Positions 44,601 to 55,771 of a stretch of 64,000 nucleotides of DNA are shown piece after piece. Location: the NCBI RefSeq assembly GCF_014898055.3, contig NW_023605194.1, positions 63,613,361 through 63,677,360 on the forward strand, in the 5' to 3' direction. Position 1 is the first letter of the stretch. The number at the start of each line of letters is the position of its first letter. Position numbers and translations under genes: made by a program. The notes beneath the pieces were generated by a model, which was not told where the DNA came from, searched no databases, and saw only the letters and a program-made list of their open reading frames with translations. Source of the DNA: Talpa occidentalis (lineage: Eukaryota > Chordata > Mammalia > Eulipotyphla > Talpidae).

Positions 44601-46060
44601 CACTCATGACATCCACAGCACATGTGGCTGCATTTGCTCCCAGTTCTCTGTTTCAGGGTCCCAAAGATAGAAGGCAAACCACCTCCCCTACCCCTACCCC
44701 CAACATGTGATCCCATCAAGGCAGAGTGCCCAGGGCAAGGAGGAGGCTCCACCTCTGACAACTGGATAGAAGCCTCCAGCAGGGTGCACGGTGCCAGGGA
44801 CAGCTGCCTGCATGGGTGAGAGAGGTCCTGGCCTGAGAAGCTCCCATCCCAGCAGAGGTTTTTATGGCTTGGGAAGGATCCAGGCATTGGCCTGACCGTT
44901 TTGCCACTTGCCAAGGATGATGCTTACAGACCCAGATGTCCGCTGGACATCTGTCCTTGGCCAGAGTCTCTACTAAAGTTCAGAGGATCCCAGAAGAGTG
45001 GGGGAGGGGGCAAGGTTAGGCTACCCCCTACTCTGTATTAGCCCTTAATCATGGCCATGGTATGTAACATGGGCACAGCTGATTCATACTGCAACACCCA
45101 CAGCTGAGCTCCTGCTGCCCCCTACCCTGCCAACAGCAACCCCATAGATATGATAAAGAGGATTGGCAGCAGTCCTTGTCTGGGAGGCAGGGATCCCTCT
45201 GCACAGAATTCACAAGCCTCCTGGAGTCGCAGCCAGCAGAAACTGTCTGTGACTACTTGTCTAGCTTTCATTGATTCTTAAAGAGGCCCATGACCCAAAG
45301 AAGGTCATAACTGGGGTCTATGACACAGAGATCTGGGACTCATTGGCCCTGCACAGATTATAAGCATGTGCTATGGATAGAGCTGGGGGTGAAATAGAAA
45401 GAATGCCAGTTTATCCTGTGGCTAAAGTAGAGTTCGCAATCTTTCAAAATCTTAGAGACAAAATACATGCATATTTTGAAATTGTATCATTTGGAAACTT
45501 AAAAATTAGATCATTTGATATGATTTGCTAGATACCTTGACCAATTCTTCCACTGAAAACAACTGAAAGTCTGGATAAAATTTTAAAATGACCTTCTAAA
45601 ATGCATTAGAGAGTTAGCCAAAAAGCCAGAACTTCTCAACTCAAAACTTTTAGACAATGTGGAAACCCAGAAAGACAAGCCAAGAGTGCTGCCCGAGGGA
45701 ATTTGTTCAACAAAGTAAACTTGAAATTTGGCTTTCGTCACTTCCTGGCAAGCAGTGGACAGAAGTCAAAGTCCACAACTGGCCCCGATTTCTACAGGAG
45801 ATCCCAGTAAAGTGGAGACCCTCATTGGCAACAGAGAAAATTGGGCACCTTGAACTTCAGGGCTAAGAGGAGATAGGCAAAAGATCCCTGATGAGAATTT
45901 GTAAAGAGAAGCCCATGACCTTCATATAAGTTTTCAACCTGCTCACCAGATCTTGGTAGTCTGAAAATCTCAAGTTAATTTAATTTCCAATGGTGTTCCT
46001 GCAGTACTTCAAAGATGCAAGGCAAATTCTCCCTGGAGGACCCATAAATAATGTTCCAAG
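41601..46060. other. GC-richer unique DNA with MIR relics, no gene
   Basis: MIR-like cores occur at 41925-41965 ('gacttggcacctctgtttcctcatcc') and 43930-44000 ('ggtgagaagaacagagccccagagaggg … cccaaagtcacgcaggca'). Other open frames are short and unrecognised. The segment 43040-44900 is GC-rich but has no clear CpG island. The segment 45400-45660 becomes AT-rich. Confidence 0.4.
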
Positions 46061-46061
46061 T

Positions 46062-46560
46062 GCTGTTGCCTGAATATCTGTGTGCCCCTGAAATTCATAA
46101 GTTAAAACCTAATACCCAAATTAATGTTTTTGAGGGATAGAGATTTGGGGAGATGATTAGGTAATGAGGGTGGAGTCCATGAATGGGGTTAGTACCTTTA
46201 TTTTTTTTCATCATGAACAATTTTTTATATTCATCAATTGTTGAAATGCTACTTTAGATATATTGGGTTAAATAAAATATAGTATTCAAATTAACTTTTA
46301 ATTTTTAATTAAATTTTACTGATTTCTTTTTACTTTTGAAAAATGTAGCTACAAGAAATTTTTTATAAAAGAGACCCTAGAAAGCCCCCTAGCCTTCTTC
46401 CATCATGTGAGAATAAGCAAAAAGATTGCCATCCATGAACTTGCAACTGTGAGACACTGCATTTGCTAGTGCCTCAATCCTCAATTTTGGACTTTCCAGC
46501 CCCAAGAATTGTGAGAAATACATGTTTGTTGTGGACATAAAGGGTATATAAATGCAATTG
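46062..46560 (+). mobile_element. MaLR LTR (MST/MLT1 type), interrupted
   Basis: The 5' part 'gttgcctgaatatctgtgtgcccctgaaattcataagttaaaacctaatacccaa … gaatggggttagtacc' and the 3' part 'gagaccctagaaagccccctagccttcttccatcatgtgag … cagccccaagaattgtgagaaatac' are the standard MaLR LTR order. About 170 bp of AT-rich DNA (46197-46368) lies between them and is probably a later insertion. Confidence 0.8.
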
Positions 46561-46871
46561 ATGTTTGTCTGTTGATTTATATCCTGCATCTTGCCGACTT
46601 GCTAGTCCTAATAGTCTTTCAGTGAATTCCTTGGGACTTTTCTATTTAAAAGATATTGCTATCAACAAATAGAGAGTTTTACTTCTTCCTTCCTAATATC
46701 AATGTCTTTTATTTATTTTTCTTTCCTAACTGCCTGGATATAACCTCCAGTTCAGCATTGAATAGAAGTGGCAAGGGCAGAAATCCTTGTTTTGGTTCTG
46801 ATTTTAGGAGCACGGTATCTGGTCTTCCACCATTAAGTCTGATGTTAACTATAGACTTTCATGGATGCCCT

Positions 46872-47112
46872 TTAAAGATTTATTTATTTATTTATACAAG
46901 CACTGAGTACAGTCAGAAGCACCAGAGGGTGAGAGACTTCACCAGAGCCAGAGCAGACGACGAAACACACTGCTGAGGGGAGCAGTGAGCAGCAGGAGAG
47001 GTCTGTGCCCCATGTGGGACCATCGCCAGCAGCTGGGGATAGAACCGGTGTTGCAGCGGCTGTGGGCAGCTTCGCAGCCCAGTGCTCAACCGCTGCAACA
47101 CCAGGGGACGCC
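46872..47112 (-). mobile_element. tRNA-derived SINE, younger subtype
   Basis: A-tail complement, 'gcactgagtacagtcagaagc', then a slightly shortened body with 'cgaaacacactgctgagggg', and the head. The flanks 'catggatgccctttaa' and 'catggatcccctttag' show a target duplication with two mismatches. Confidence 0.92.
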
Positions 47113-47416
47113 CATGGATCCCCTTTAGAAGGAAAAGAAAGTTCCCTTCTATTTCTAATTTGATAACTCTTGTTGTTGAATGGGTGTTGAATTTTGTCAA
47201 AATGTTTTCTCCTGCATCTATTGAGACAGCCATGGGGTTTGTCCTTTAGTCTATTGATTTACAGCATTGATGTTTAACATTGTTTAGGGATGTTAAGCTA
47301 ACCTAGCATCCCTTGGTTAAATCCCATGTAGTCATGGTATATAGTACTCTTTATATATTGTGAAGTTCAGCTTACTAATATTCTTTTGAGGAATTTTCTG
47401 TCTATATTCATAAGAG

Positions 47417-47684
47417 TTTTTTTTTAAAAGATCTATTTTATTCATGCATACAAGAACTGGGGTACAGGCCAGAGGTGGGGGGGTGAGAGGATTCACCAGA
47501 GACAGAGTGGGGAACGGAACAGGCAGATTGACTGAAATACACTGCTGAGGGGAGCAGGGGGTGAGTCAGGAGAGGTCGCTGCTCCATGTGGGTTACTCCC
47601 TGGCTGGGGATCGAACTCATGCTGTGGTGGCTGTGGAGAGCTTCATAGGTTGTGTCTCAACCCCTTGTACCACCAGGGAGGCCC
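47417..47684 (-). mobile_element. tRNA-derived SINE, older subtype
   Basis: Older-subtype body with a head ending 'ccaccagggaggcc'. A 'tatattcataagagtt' duplication is present on both sides (47403-47418 and 47685-47700). It is inserted in the old minus-strand L1. Confidence 0.93.
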
Positions 47685-48256
47685 TATATTCATAAGAGTT
47701 ATTAGTGTTGTTTTATTTTGTCTGGTTTTGGAATCAGGTAATACTGACCTATAGAATGATTTGGGAATTGTTTCCTTCTATTTTGCTTTTTGGAAAAGTT
47801 TGTGAAGGATTGGTAGTAATTAATCTTTAAATATTTGGTCTAAGTGAACAGCAAAGATATTTTGGGCCTGGCCTTTTCTTTATGGCTAACATGTTTACTA
47901 CTGTTCAATTTCATTTTCATTTGTCTTATTAGCTGTTTTATTCTTCTTTGAGTTCATGTCAGCAGTTTGTGTCTTTCTAGGACTTTCTTCTAAATTATCT
48001 ACATTTTCTTCTTTTTTAAAATTTATTTAAAAATTTTTTATTTTATGTAATATTCACATCATTTTTCATTTTTGCACAGTGTATGCATTTTCTTCTTGGG
48101 TATAGTCCCATACAACTCCCATCACCCTTGTTTTGATCCTACCCCCTTCACCCCATCCCATCCCCACATAGTGTGTCTCTGGTTTATAGTTGCTTATTGA
48201 TTTTGATTTTTACTTTATTATAATTAGTCTTTTTCCTGGTCCCTTATTTAGGTTTA

Positions 48257-49877
48257 CTAAATTCCTGCTATGAGTGAGACCATCTGGTATTTTTCTTTAT
48301 CTTTCTGGCTTATTTCTTGCTGCAAATTGCATGTGTTTATCTTTTTTGAATGCTGAGTAATATTCCATTGTGTATATGTACCACATCTCCTTGATCCAGT
48401 CATCTATTTTTGGGCATTTGGGTTGTTTCCAAAGCTTAGCTATTGTAAATAGTGCTGCTATAAACATAGGGGTGCAGGTGCCCTTTAGGATTAATGTTTC
48501 TGTGTCCTCTGGGTACATACCTAGGAGTGGAATTGCTGGATCATATGGAAGTTCCATCTTTAGCAGGTTGAGGAATCTTCACACAGCTCTCCATAGTGGT
48601 TGGACCAGTTTACACTCCCACCAGCAGTGCCGGAGAGTTCCTTTTTCTCCACACCTTGCCATCATTTGTTGTTGCTAGTTTTTTTAATATGTGCCATTCT
48701 CACTGGCGTAAGATGGTATCTCCTCTTTCATTTGTGATCCTATTTATTTGTGCTTTCTCTCATTTTTCCTTTGTGAGCCTGGCTAGGGGTTTGTCTATTT
48801 TATTTATTTATTTGAAGAACCAACTTTTGGTTTCATTGATCTTTTGAATTGTTTTTTTAGTTTGATTTCATTTATTTCTGCTTTGATTTTTATTATTTCC
48901 TTTCTTCTACTGGTTTTAGGGTTTTTTGTTGTTCTTTTTCTAATTTTTTGAGATGTGAGATTAGATTGTTTCTTTGAGTTCTTTCTTATTTTTTGATATG
49001 AGCCTGTATTGCTATATATTTTCCTCTTATTCCTGCTTTTGCTGCATCCCATACATTTAAGAAATTGGTGTACTCCTTGTTGTTCAACTCAAAATTTCTT
49101 CTTTGATCTCCTTGTTAGTCCAGTGGTCTTCCAGTAGTGTGGGTTTCAATCTCCATGAGGTGAGAGGATTCCTTGCCTTCTTTTATGGTTTATTTCTAGT
49201 TTGATGCCTTCATGATCAGAGAAGATGATTGGTATGATTTCAATCTTGGTGTATCTGTTAATGTTTGTTTTATGTCCCAGTATGTGATTGATACTGGAGA
49301 ATGATCTGCGTGCACTTGAGAAAAATGTGTACTCAGATATTTTGGGGTGTAGTGTTCTATAAATGTCTGTTAAGCCCTTGAGATCTAGATCCTCATTTAG
49401 AGCTTTAGTGTCTTTACTTATTTTTTTGTCTCATTGATCTATCCATTGTTGATAGTGGTGTGTTGAAGTCTCCTACTACGTATGTACTTTCTCTGATGTC
49501 TGTTTTCAGAGATGATAATAGTTGTCTGATATATTTTGGTGTGCCTTCATCTGGTGAGTATATGTTAATGGGTGTTATGTCTTCTTGATGTATTTTTCCC
49601 TTGATCATAATGTAGTGACTGTCTGGGTCTCTTTTTTATCTGATATAAGTATAGCTGTTCCTGCCTTCTTTTTTGGTCCATTTGCTTGTAGGATTGTTTT
49701 CCATCCTTTAACTTTGAGTCTATTTTCATCTTTTATAGTTAAATGTGTTTCCTGGAGACAGCCAAAGATTGGGTTTTGTTTCTTAATCCAGCCTGCGACT
49801 CTGTGTCTTTTTATTGAAGAATTTAGTCCATTTGCATTTAGAGTTAATATTGATATGTTAGCATCTGTATTTGCCAT
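48257..49877 (-). pseudogene. L1 ORF2, internally deleted
   Basis: It begins MANTDANISILTLNANGLNS at 49877 with endonuclease motifs (QETHL; GDFNTPLSTMDRS at about 49450). It continues to the linker ([20 protein letters not shown]) and then, at about 48719, jumps straight to the C-terminal region (near [10 protein letters not shown]… and [19 protein letters not shown]). The whole RT domain with its FADD box is absent. A second small deletion near 48315 removes the segment before the last codons. The stop is at 48257-48259. It cannot encode a working reverse transcriptase. Confidence 0.92.
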
Positions 49878-49948
49878 TGTGTTTGTCTTTTCTCTGGTTT
49901 TATTTATTTACTTTTTTAATAATTTTTTTTGTCTTGTTTTGTTCTTAT

Positions 49949-50898
49949 TCATCCGTCTGTTGGTTCTGGCTTTAGGACTCCTTGTAGTATTTTTTGGAGT
50001 GGGTGTTTAGTTGTAATGAAATTCCAGAGTTTCTGTTTGTCTGGGAAGGTCCTTATTTTTTCTTCATAGAGGAAGGAAAGCTTTGCGGGATAGAGTATTC
50101 TTGGTTGGCATTTGTTGTCTTGGAGTTTGTTGACTATGTCCCTCCACTCTCTCCTTGCCCATAGTGTTTCTTTGGAGAAGTCTGATGTGAGCCTGATTGG
50201 TTTTCCTTTGTATGTTACCTGTTTCTTCCCTCTTGTCAGCTTCATTACTTTTTCCTTGTCTTGGATTCTTGGGAGCTTTACTGTTACGTGTCTTGCTGTA
50301 TTTTTCCTTTCATCATGGGAGTGTGGTGTTCTTCTTGCTTCTTGTATGTCTATTTTCAGCTCCTTCTTCATGCTTGGGAAGTCCTCTTCAATTATTTCCT
50401 TGAATATTTTCTCTGTTCCTATGTCTCTCTCCTCTCCTTCTGGGATTCCTATAACTCTTATATTTCTTTTACTCTTGGAGTCAGATAGTTCCCGAAGTTT
50501 TTCTTCATTCTTTTTCCTTTGTATTTCTCTTTCCTTTCCGGTTTTGGTTCTTTTTATTTATGTGTCTTCAAGAGTGCTTATTCATTCTTCCATTTCATCT
50601 ATTCTGCTTTCACTGCTTTTCCCAGAGTTCTTTAGCTCCTCCATTAATCCTTTGATCTCCTGCATGTCCTTCACTTCCCTCTTTAGGGACTCAATTTCAT
50701 TCTTCTGGTAATTGATTATTTTTCCCTTATCATTGTTTTCCTTTATGAATTTTTTCAGTTTTTTAATCATTGCAATTTTAAATTCCCTATCTGGAAGGCT
50801 CAGAAGTTCTTCCAAGTCACTCTTGTTGCAATCTGAGGTCTGGACTCAAAGCTCCCTGGTGGTGTGTCTTTTCCCTGAGGACTTGCTTGGTTGCTTAT
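49949..50898 (-). pseudogene. L1 ORF1 (RNA-binding chaperone), broken
   Basis: The N-terminal start is likely ATA for ATG at about 50898 (followed by SNQASPQGKDTPPGS). After a frame change, LPDREFKIAMIKKLKKFIKE and a coiled-coil-like stretch (MEELKNSGKSSESRIDEMEE) run to about 50580. The RRM/C-terminal part is in frame at 49949-50371: TVKLPRIQDKEKVMK, KGKPIRLTSDFS, ARREWRDIVNKL, YPAKLSFLYE, and an end at PEPTDG then stop. In an intact L1 this protein trimerises and coats L1 RNA. Frame changes make this copy defective. Confidence 0.92.
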
Positions 50899-50904
50899 AG
50901 TTTT

Positions 50905-51764
50905 TCTTCTCCCTGCTGCTTGTTTTCTAATTTGTCCTGTTCATTGGGACACTGTTTTGTTGGTACTGGCTGGCATATCTTTGGTGTGCTCCTTCTGGGA
51001 TGTCAGAAACTGGTGGCCCAGTCAAGGCCAATACTGTTATGACAGAATTCCAGTAGGGTATGGTACTGAGGATATATTGATGGGAGCTGTCCCTGGAAAT
51101 CCACTCCCTCTGTATTTATTTAGTACCAGAGGTGGGTCTTGAGGTCCCTCAGACTGCCCTGGCAGTGGCTGGATCACCCCTAGGCACCTAATTGCTGGAT
51201 CCCCTTCTGGGTTCCGACTCAAGGCCAGGCGTGGGGCCTGGTTTGTGCATACTTTTTGACTCACCTCTGACTGTGGGGATAGCCCATTCTCAGTTCCACA
51301 CAGTTTTGGTGAGGTCTGGACTCAAAACTCCCAGTCTTAAGAATGGCTTGTTTGGGAGGCACTTCGCTGCTCCCTCAGACTGCCCTGGTAGTGGCTGGAT
51401 CCCCCTCTGGGCTCCAACCGGTAGCCAGTCCCGGGGCCTAGCTTGTGCAGGCTTTCAGCTCACCTCTGACTGTGAGGACAGCCCTTTCTCAGTTCCACAC
51501 AGTTTTGGTGAGGTCCAGACACAAAGCTCCCTGTCTTAGATACAGCGCTACTGGGAGGCACTTCCCTGTGCCCTTGGTCTGCCACAGTGGTGGCTGGATG
51601 GCACCCCCTGGGTTCCCAATTGCTGGATTCCCATCTGGGTTCCAACCAGCAGCCAGTGGTGAGGCCTGGCTTGCACGGGATTTCAGCTCACCTCTGACTG
51701 TGGGGTCGGCCCTTTCTCAGTTCCACACAGCTTTGGTGAGGTCTGGAGGCAGAACTCCCTGTCT
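50905..51764 (-). promoter_or_regulatory. L1 5' UTR with tandem monomer-like units
   Basis: At least two full units of about 200-225 bp and two partial units are visible on the plus strand. Their shared words are 'gctggatcccc(t)tctggg(t/c)tcc', 'ctcacctctgactgtg', 'tctcagttccacacag' and 'ttttggtgaggtc' (third copy 'ctttgg'). Unit starts are near 51198, 51399 and 51623, and the third unit is cut at 51764. This is the promoter region of the L1 and is GC-richer than the body. Confidence 0.8.
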
Positions 51765-51777
51765 TTATCTACATTTT

Positions 51778-52690
51778 TATTCTATAAAGTCAACTCCAGA
51801 ATTTCCATTAAGTGTCATCCTATGATTTCTATTATTTTTAACTTTCTATTTGATAAGATACTGTCATCGTAGCTTCTTAAGAATTCTTTGAATGTATTTA
51901 AATACCTATTTTGAAGTCTTTGCCTTATAAATACAGTATTGGGGTCCTCTCACAGGTAACTTCTGTTTCCTTTCTTTGCCTCCCTCTTTGGCGTAAGTCA
52001 CATTGGCTGTTTCTCTGCATGTTCTGTGATCTTCTGTTGAAAACTGGATATTTTAGGCAATAAATTGCAGCAAGTCTGGATACTTCTGTTCCCTCTCCAG
52101 GGCTTGCTTTTGCTTGTGTGGTGTTCTTTATTTGTTTAATGACTTGATTAAACTATTCTAGTGACGTCTATATTCCCATAGCTTGAAGCCCTTCATTCTG
52201 CAAGGTAGACAGCAGGCTTGGGCATGTGCACGGCGACTCTGGGAAAAGAGCAGCTTTTGCAGGATCCTCAGTCTTTATGTTAAACCTCAGCCTCACTTGG
52301 TACTACACCCAGCTGTCAGGCTCCACTCTTGTTTTCGATAACACACTGGAGAATAAATTGCTCCACACCCTGATGTAATTCATTTCATGTGGGGTAACTT
52401 TTGGATATTTTCTGACCCTAGGAGGGCTCTTTTAGCTACCTCTTTCCTGGTCCTCCTAGGTAACTAGTTGGCCTACAGTTTAACTTTTTATCCACTGAGT
52501 TATCGGTTTCTTCTTTGCCCACTGCCAAAATTTGCCTTGTTTTTAAGATGACTCTTTGACTTGATTCACATTCAGTTCCAAATACAGTTAGTGCCTTAGT
52601 GGGGAGCTTTGGAGCTCTGTGTTGTTATGGGTGGCCTCTCTCTCCGCAGTGGGGACACTCTGTAGCAATCTGTCCCTACATGCAGTCTAT
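51778..52690 (-). mobile_element. old L1/HAL1 ORF1-region fragment
   Basis: On the minus strand, words such as 'aattctggagttgac', 'cttatcaaatagaaagtt' and 'ggcaaagacttcaaaatagg' follow L1/HAL1 ORF1 coding order. 'gaaaactggatattttagg' (plus strand, about 52040) is a common word of the same family. It is highly decayed and continues the older L1 on the other side of the younger insertion. Confidence 0.55.
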
Positions 52691-54124
52691 GTGTCAAACA
52701 GGCTTCCCCACTTAGTTTTGTGTAAATATACTTTGATGTTCACATAACAGCAAAACAGCCTAACAATGCATTCCTCACTTATTCCTGTTGTTACACCATG
52801 TACAACTATAATTTTGCCTCTGCAAATCAGAGTTGGAGGAGGTGATGAATAGTAGTGGTCTGCCATTTCCAGCAAGATACTATGTATTCATTTGCATGGC
52901 TGCTACAACAAATTACCATAAACTTGGTGGCTGAAAATAAGAGCATTTTATTCTCTCACAGTTCTGGAAGCCAGAAGTCTGAAATTCTATCACTAAGCTG
53001 ACATCAAAGTGTTGGCAGGATAGAAAAACTTAAAAGAGACTTTAGGGCAGAACCCACTTCTGTCTTCCAGCAGTGGAGGCACTGACATCCCTTGGCCCGT
53101 GTCAGCACCGTGCTGTCTCTGCCTCCAGGGCCACTTTGCCTCCTCTTCTTTGTGTGTCAAATCTCATTTCAAGAGCCTTAATTTTATCATATTTCCAGAG
53201 AACCTTTTCATTACAAGGAAACATCGACATTTTCTAGGATAAGGACCAGACTGTGCCTTTGGAGGACTATTGTCCTGCCTCCCCTGGCCTGCCCTGAGCC
53301 CATAGATTCACTTGTAATCTTAGTGAGATGTCTGCATCTCACATGCAAAGATGTGCAGATTCAACTCAAAATCCAGAATCTCGTCAACTCAAAAGTTCCA
53401 AATCTCATCATCTAAATCATCCAAATTGCATATGGGTGACAATGGGTACATCCATCCAAGGCCAAAAATCCCTGTCCATCTGCAGGTATTTGAAACTAGA
53501 AAACAAGTTATCTATTCCCAAACACACCAGTGGGACAGGCACAACATGAGAATTAAAGTCCAGAAGAGGGAAAATGAAATGAAGAAAAGGGTTACCACAT
53601 CCAAACAATTTTGAAATCAGTTAGGATAAATTCAGTTAAGTGGTTTGAGGTGCAGCGTCCAAAAAAAATCCAACCTATGTGCCTGTAGCTATGGGCTCTA
53701 TCCCCAAAACTGCAGTCTCTGCACTCAGAGTGATCCATCCTTTCTTTCCAGAAGGGAAAGCACATGCTTGTAGTTGACAGGTTTCATCAACCTGCTTTCT
53801 GCCTGTAAAGTGTGGGATATCAGATAGCTTTCTTTCATTTTTTTCCCTCTTGGTCCATCTAGGTCCAATTTGGCAGTATTTCTCCTGTATGATATTCTCA
53901 AAAGCCCTGTGAGTGTCTCATTTATGTCACATATGCCATTAGGAAGAATCTCTTCAGGATCTTCCCAGATAATCCAATCTATATTGTGACTTCAGAGATT
54001 GAGTGGCTACATTAGTTGGATGCCTAAACACTAGCAAAAACTTTCAGATTTCACTTTCTGACTCTGGGAACTGTTCAAAGATTTACAACAATCAGGTCAA
54101 TATTTCATCAAGAAAAAATATCAG

Positions 54125-54400
54125 GGGGCCTCCCTGATGGCACAGGGGGTTGAGCACTGCACTATGAAGAATCCACAGCTTCTGCAGCACAAGTTCGATC
54201 CCTGGCCAGGGAGCAACCCACATGGCACGGCAGACCTCTCCTGTCTTGCCTGATGCTCCCCTCAGCAGTGTGTTTTGGTTGGTCTGCCTGTTCTGTTCCC
54301 CACTCTGTCTCTGGTGAATCCTCTCACCCTCCGCGCCTCTGGCCTATACCCCAGCTCTTGTATGCATAAATAAATAGGTCTTTAAAAACAAAGAAAAGAA
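54125..54400 (+). mobile_element. tRNA-derived SINE, older subtype
   Basis: Starts 'gggggcctccctgatggcac' and ends 'ataaataaataggtctttaaaaac' plus an A-rich tail. 'aaaaaatatcag' is duplicated on both sides. It sits in the MaLR internal region. Confidence 0.93.
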
Positions 54401-54944
54401 AAAAATATCAGCTGAATCTTGGTAGGAGAGCTGTGTGGTGGTTTTACCCTGGTTTCACCTTCCCTCCCCAACTTGGTGGCCATCTTAAAGATGGTGTGGA
54501 TTCCACACTATTGAGGCACTTCCTAGTGCCTGATTTTAGCAACGGGCATAGGCAGTCAGTTAGAAACAAGGTGCCCCAAGTCCCAAGTCCATTTATCAAC
54601 CTGATTAAGAAACAATCATAGACCAGGAGGGTATCTCCCCCATTCAATTAAAAATGGAATGTTCAGAACACCAACATAATAGCACAATACCAATGATTTC
54701 GGAAAAGTAGGCTAGGTAAGGAGGGAAAACTCAGTGGGCCTCGGTAGACTGGGAAACCCTCCTTGGACCCAGCCAATCATCAAGAGACATAACACAGAGA
54801 CACCCAATGGCCAAACCCCCACTCCTTGGCCCCATACCTATTTAAGCACCTTCTCGCCTCCTCAGTGGCTACCCACTAGGGACCCCTCTCCATCAGAGAG
54901 CTTTAATGTTCTTCTTTAATGTTCTTTCTATCAATAAACCTCAT

Positions 54945-55188
54945 GGGCCTCCCCAGTGGTGCAGCGGTTGAGTGCTGGGATGCAAAGCTACCTGCAGCCT
55001 CTGCAGCACCAGTTTGATCCCCGGCCACTGGGCCAGGGTCCCACATGGAGTGCAGACCTCTCCTGCTGCCCGCTGCTCCCCTCAGCAGTGTACTTTATCA
55101 GTCTGCCTGTTCTGTTCTCCGCTCTGGCTCTGGTGAATTCTCTCACCCTCCCGCGCTTCTGACTGTACCCAGGGCTTGCATGCATGCA

Positions 55189-55231
<43 letters not shown>
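54945..55231 (+). mobile_element. tRNA-derived SINE, younger subtype, in an LTR
   Basis: Starts 'gggcctccccagtggtgcag'. The body is close to the younger consensus and ends in (TAAA)n. 'ataaacctcatg' before and 'ataaacctcgtg' after form the target duplication. It inserted about 7 nt downstream of the LTR's AATAAA. Confidence 0.95.
55188..55231 (+). repeat. (TAAA)n microsatellite in SINE tail
   Basis: About 11 perfect TAAA units expand the SINE tail. Likely polymorphic. Confidence 0.95.
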
Positions 55232-55414
55232 ACCTCGTGCTTTTCTGTAACTTTGGTCTCAGCATAAATTCTTTCCTTGCCAAAGACAAGAAGCTAGAAA
55301 GAGCTCATCTGGGTCCCTCAGACTCCAGGCCTGGTCCAAAAACCCTGATTCACTGTCCCAGCATGGATTCCAGGTATCAGAGGGATAGGAATGAATGAAA
55401 CTTGTTCTAAAAAA

Positions 55415-55416
<2 letters not shown>

Positions 55417-55451
<35 letters not shown>
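55417..55451 (+). repeat. (GT)n microsatellite
   Basis: About 17 uninterrupted GT units preceded by an A-run. Likely polymorphic. Confidence 0.97.
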
Positions 55452-55452
<1 letters not shown>

Positions 55453-55507
55453 AACCAGCTTGGTGGCTCCCTGATGGACTATTGTGAAGGACTTGTCTTT
55501 ATTTATT

Positions 55508-55771
55508 TTTTAAAAAGATTTAGTTATTTATACAAGAACTGGGTATAGGCCAGATGCATGGGAGGGTGAGAGGATTCACCAGAGACAGAGTGGGGAGCAA
55601 AACAGGCAGACTTGATGAAGTACACTGCTAAGGGGAGCAGTGGGAGAGACAGGAGAGGTCTGCTGTGCCATGTGGGATTCTTGCTGGCCAGCAGGGATCA
55701 AACCAGCTCTGCAGAGGCTGCGGACAGCTTCACAGTGCGGAGCTCAACCTCCTGCGCCACCAGGGAGGCTC
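55508..55771 (-). mobile_element. tRNA-derived SINE, older subtype
   Basis: Older-subtype body, with a head ending 'gcgccaccagggaggct'. 'gacttgtctttattt' on both sides (about 55490 and 55773) marks the target duplication. It interrupts the MaLR internal region. Confidence 0.92.

Larger units (their letters stand above)
46600..48007 (-). mobile_element. old L1 ORF2 fragment, with two SINEs inside
   Basis: Read on the minus strand, the RT region is recognisable in pieces: 46640-46870, 47113-47416 and 47690-47994 ('gaatagaagtggcaagggcagaaatccttgttttgg' is the complement of the L1 catalytic-core region). Removing the SINEs at 46872-47112 and 47417-47684 rejoins the L1 words. The element is then cut at 48007 by a younger L1. 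Confidence 0.75.
48008..51764 (-). mobile_element. younger L1 with 5' UTR, internally deleted
   Basis: Minus-strand L1 bounded by a perfect 13-bp duplication TTATCTACATTTT (47995-48007 and 51765-51777). From 5' to 3' it has a 5' UTR with tandem monomer-like units (51764 to about 50905), ORF1 (about 50898-49949), ORF2 start (49877), a large internal ORF2 deletion at about 48719, ORF2 end (48257) and the 3' UTR. It is shorter (3.76 kb) than a complete L1 because of the deletion. It lies inside an older L1 in the same orientation. Confidence 0.95.
54659..55300 (+). mobile_element. ERV-type solo LTR, split by a SINE
   Basis: Typical LTR promoter order: CCAATCA (about 54773), TATA-like 'ctatttaagc' (about 54838) and AATAAA at 54933-54938. 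After the SINE there is a U5-like 'ttttctgtaactttggtctcagcataaattctttcc'. Ends are approximate. No coding sequence. Confidence 0.6.

Noticed and set aside
43040..44900. GC-rich region considered as a CpG-island promoter
   Set aside because: GC content rises but CpG dinucleotides remain sparse. No first-exon-like structure is visible.
50112..50711. 199-codon plus-strand open frame
   Set aside because: It is antisense to L1 ORF1 on the minus strand. Its composition (Ser/Leu/Phe-rich) is typical of antisense reading through an A-rich gene.
51198..51764. Regular repeats that could suggest a CRISPR array or satellite
   Set aside because: Units are about 200 bp, imperfect, without short spacers, and lie exactly upstream of L1 ORF1. 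They are L1 promoter monomers in a mammalian genome.
54945..55020. tRNA-gene-like A and B boxes
   Set aside because: They are the head of a SINE. The sequence does not fold as a functional tRNA with a CCA-acceptor stem, and 13 other copies share it.
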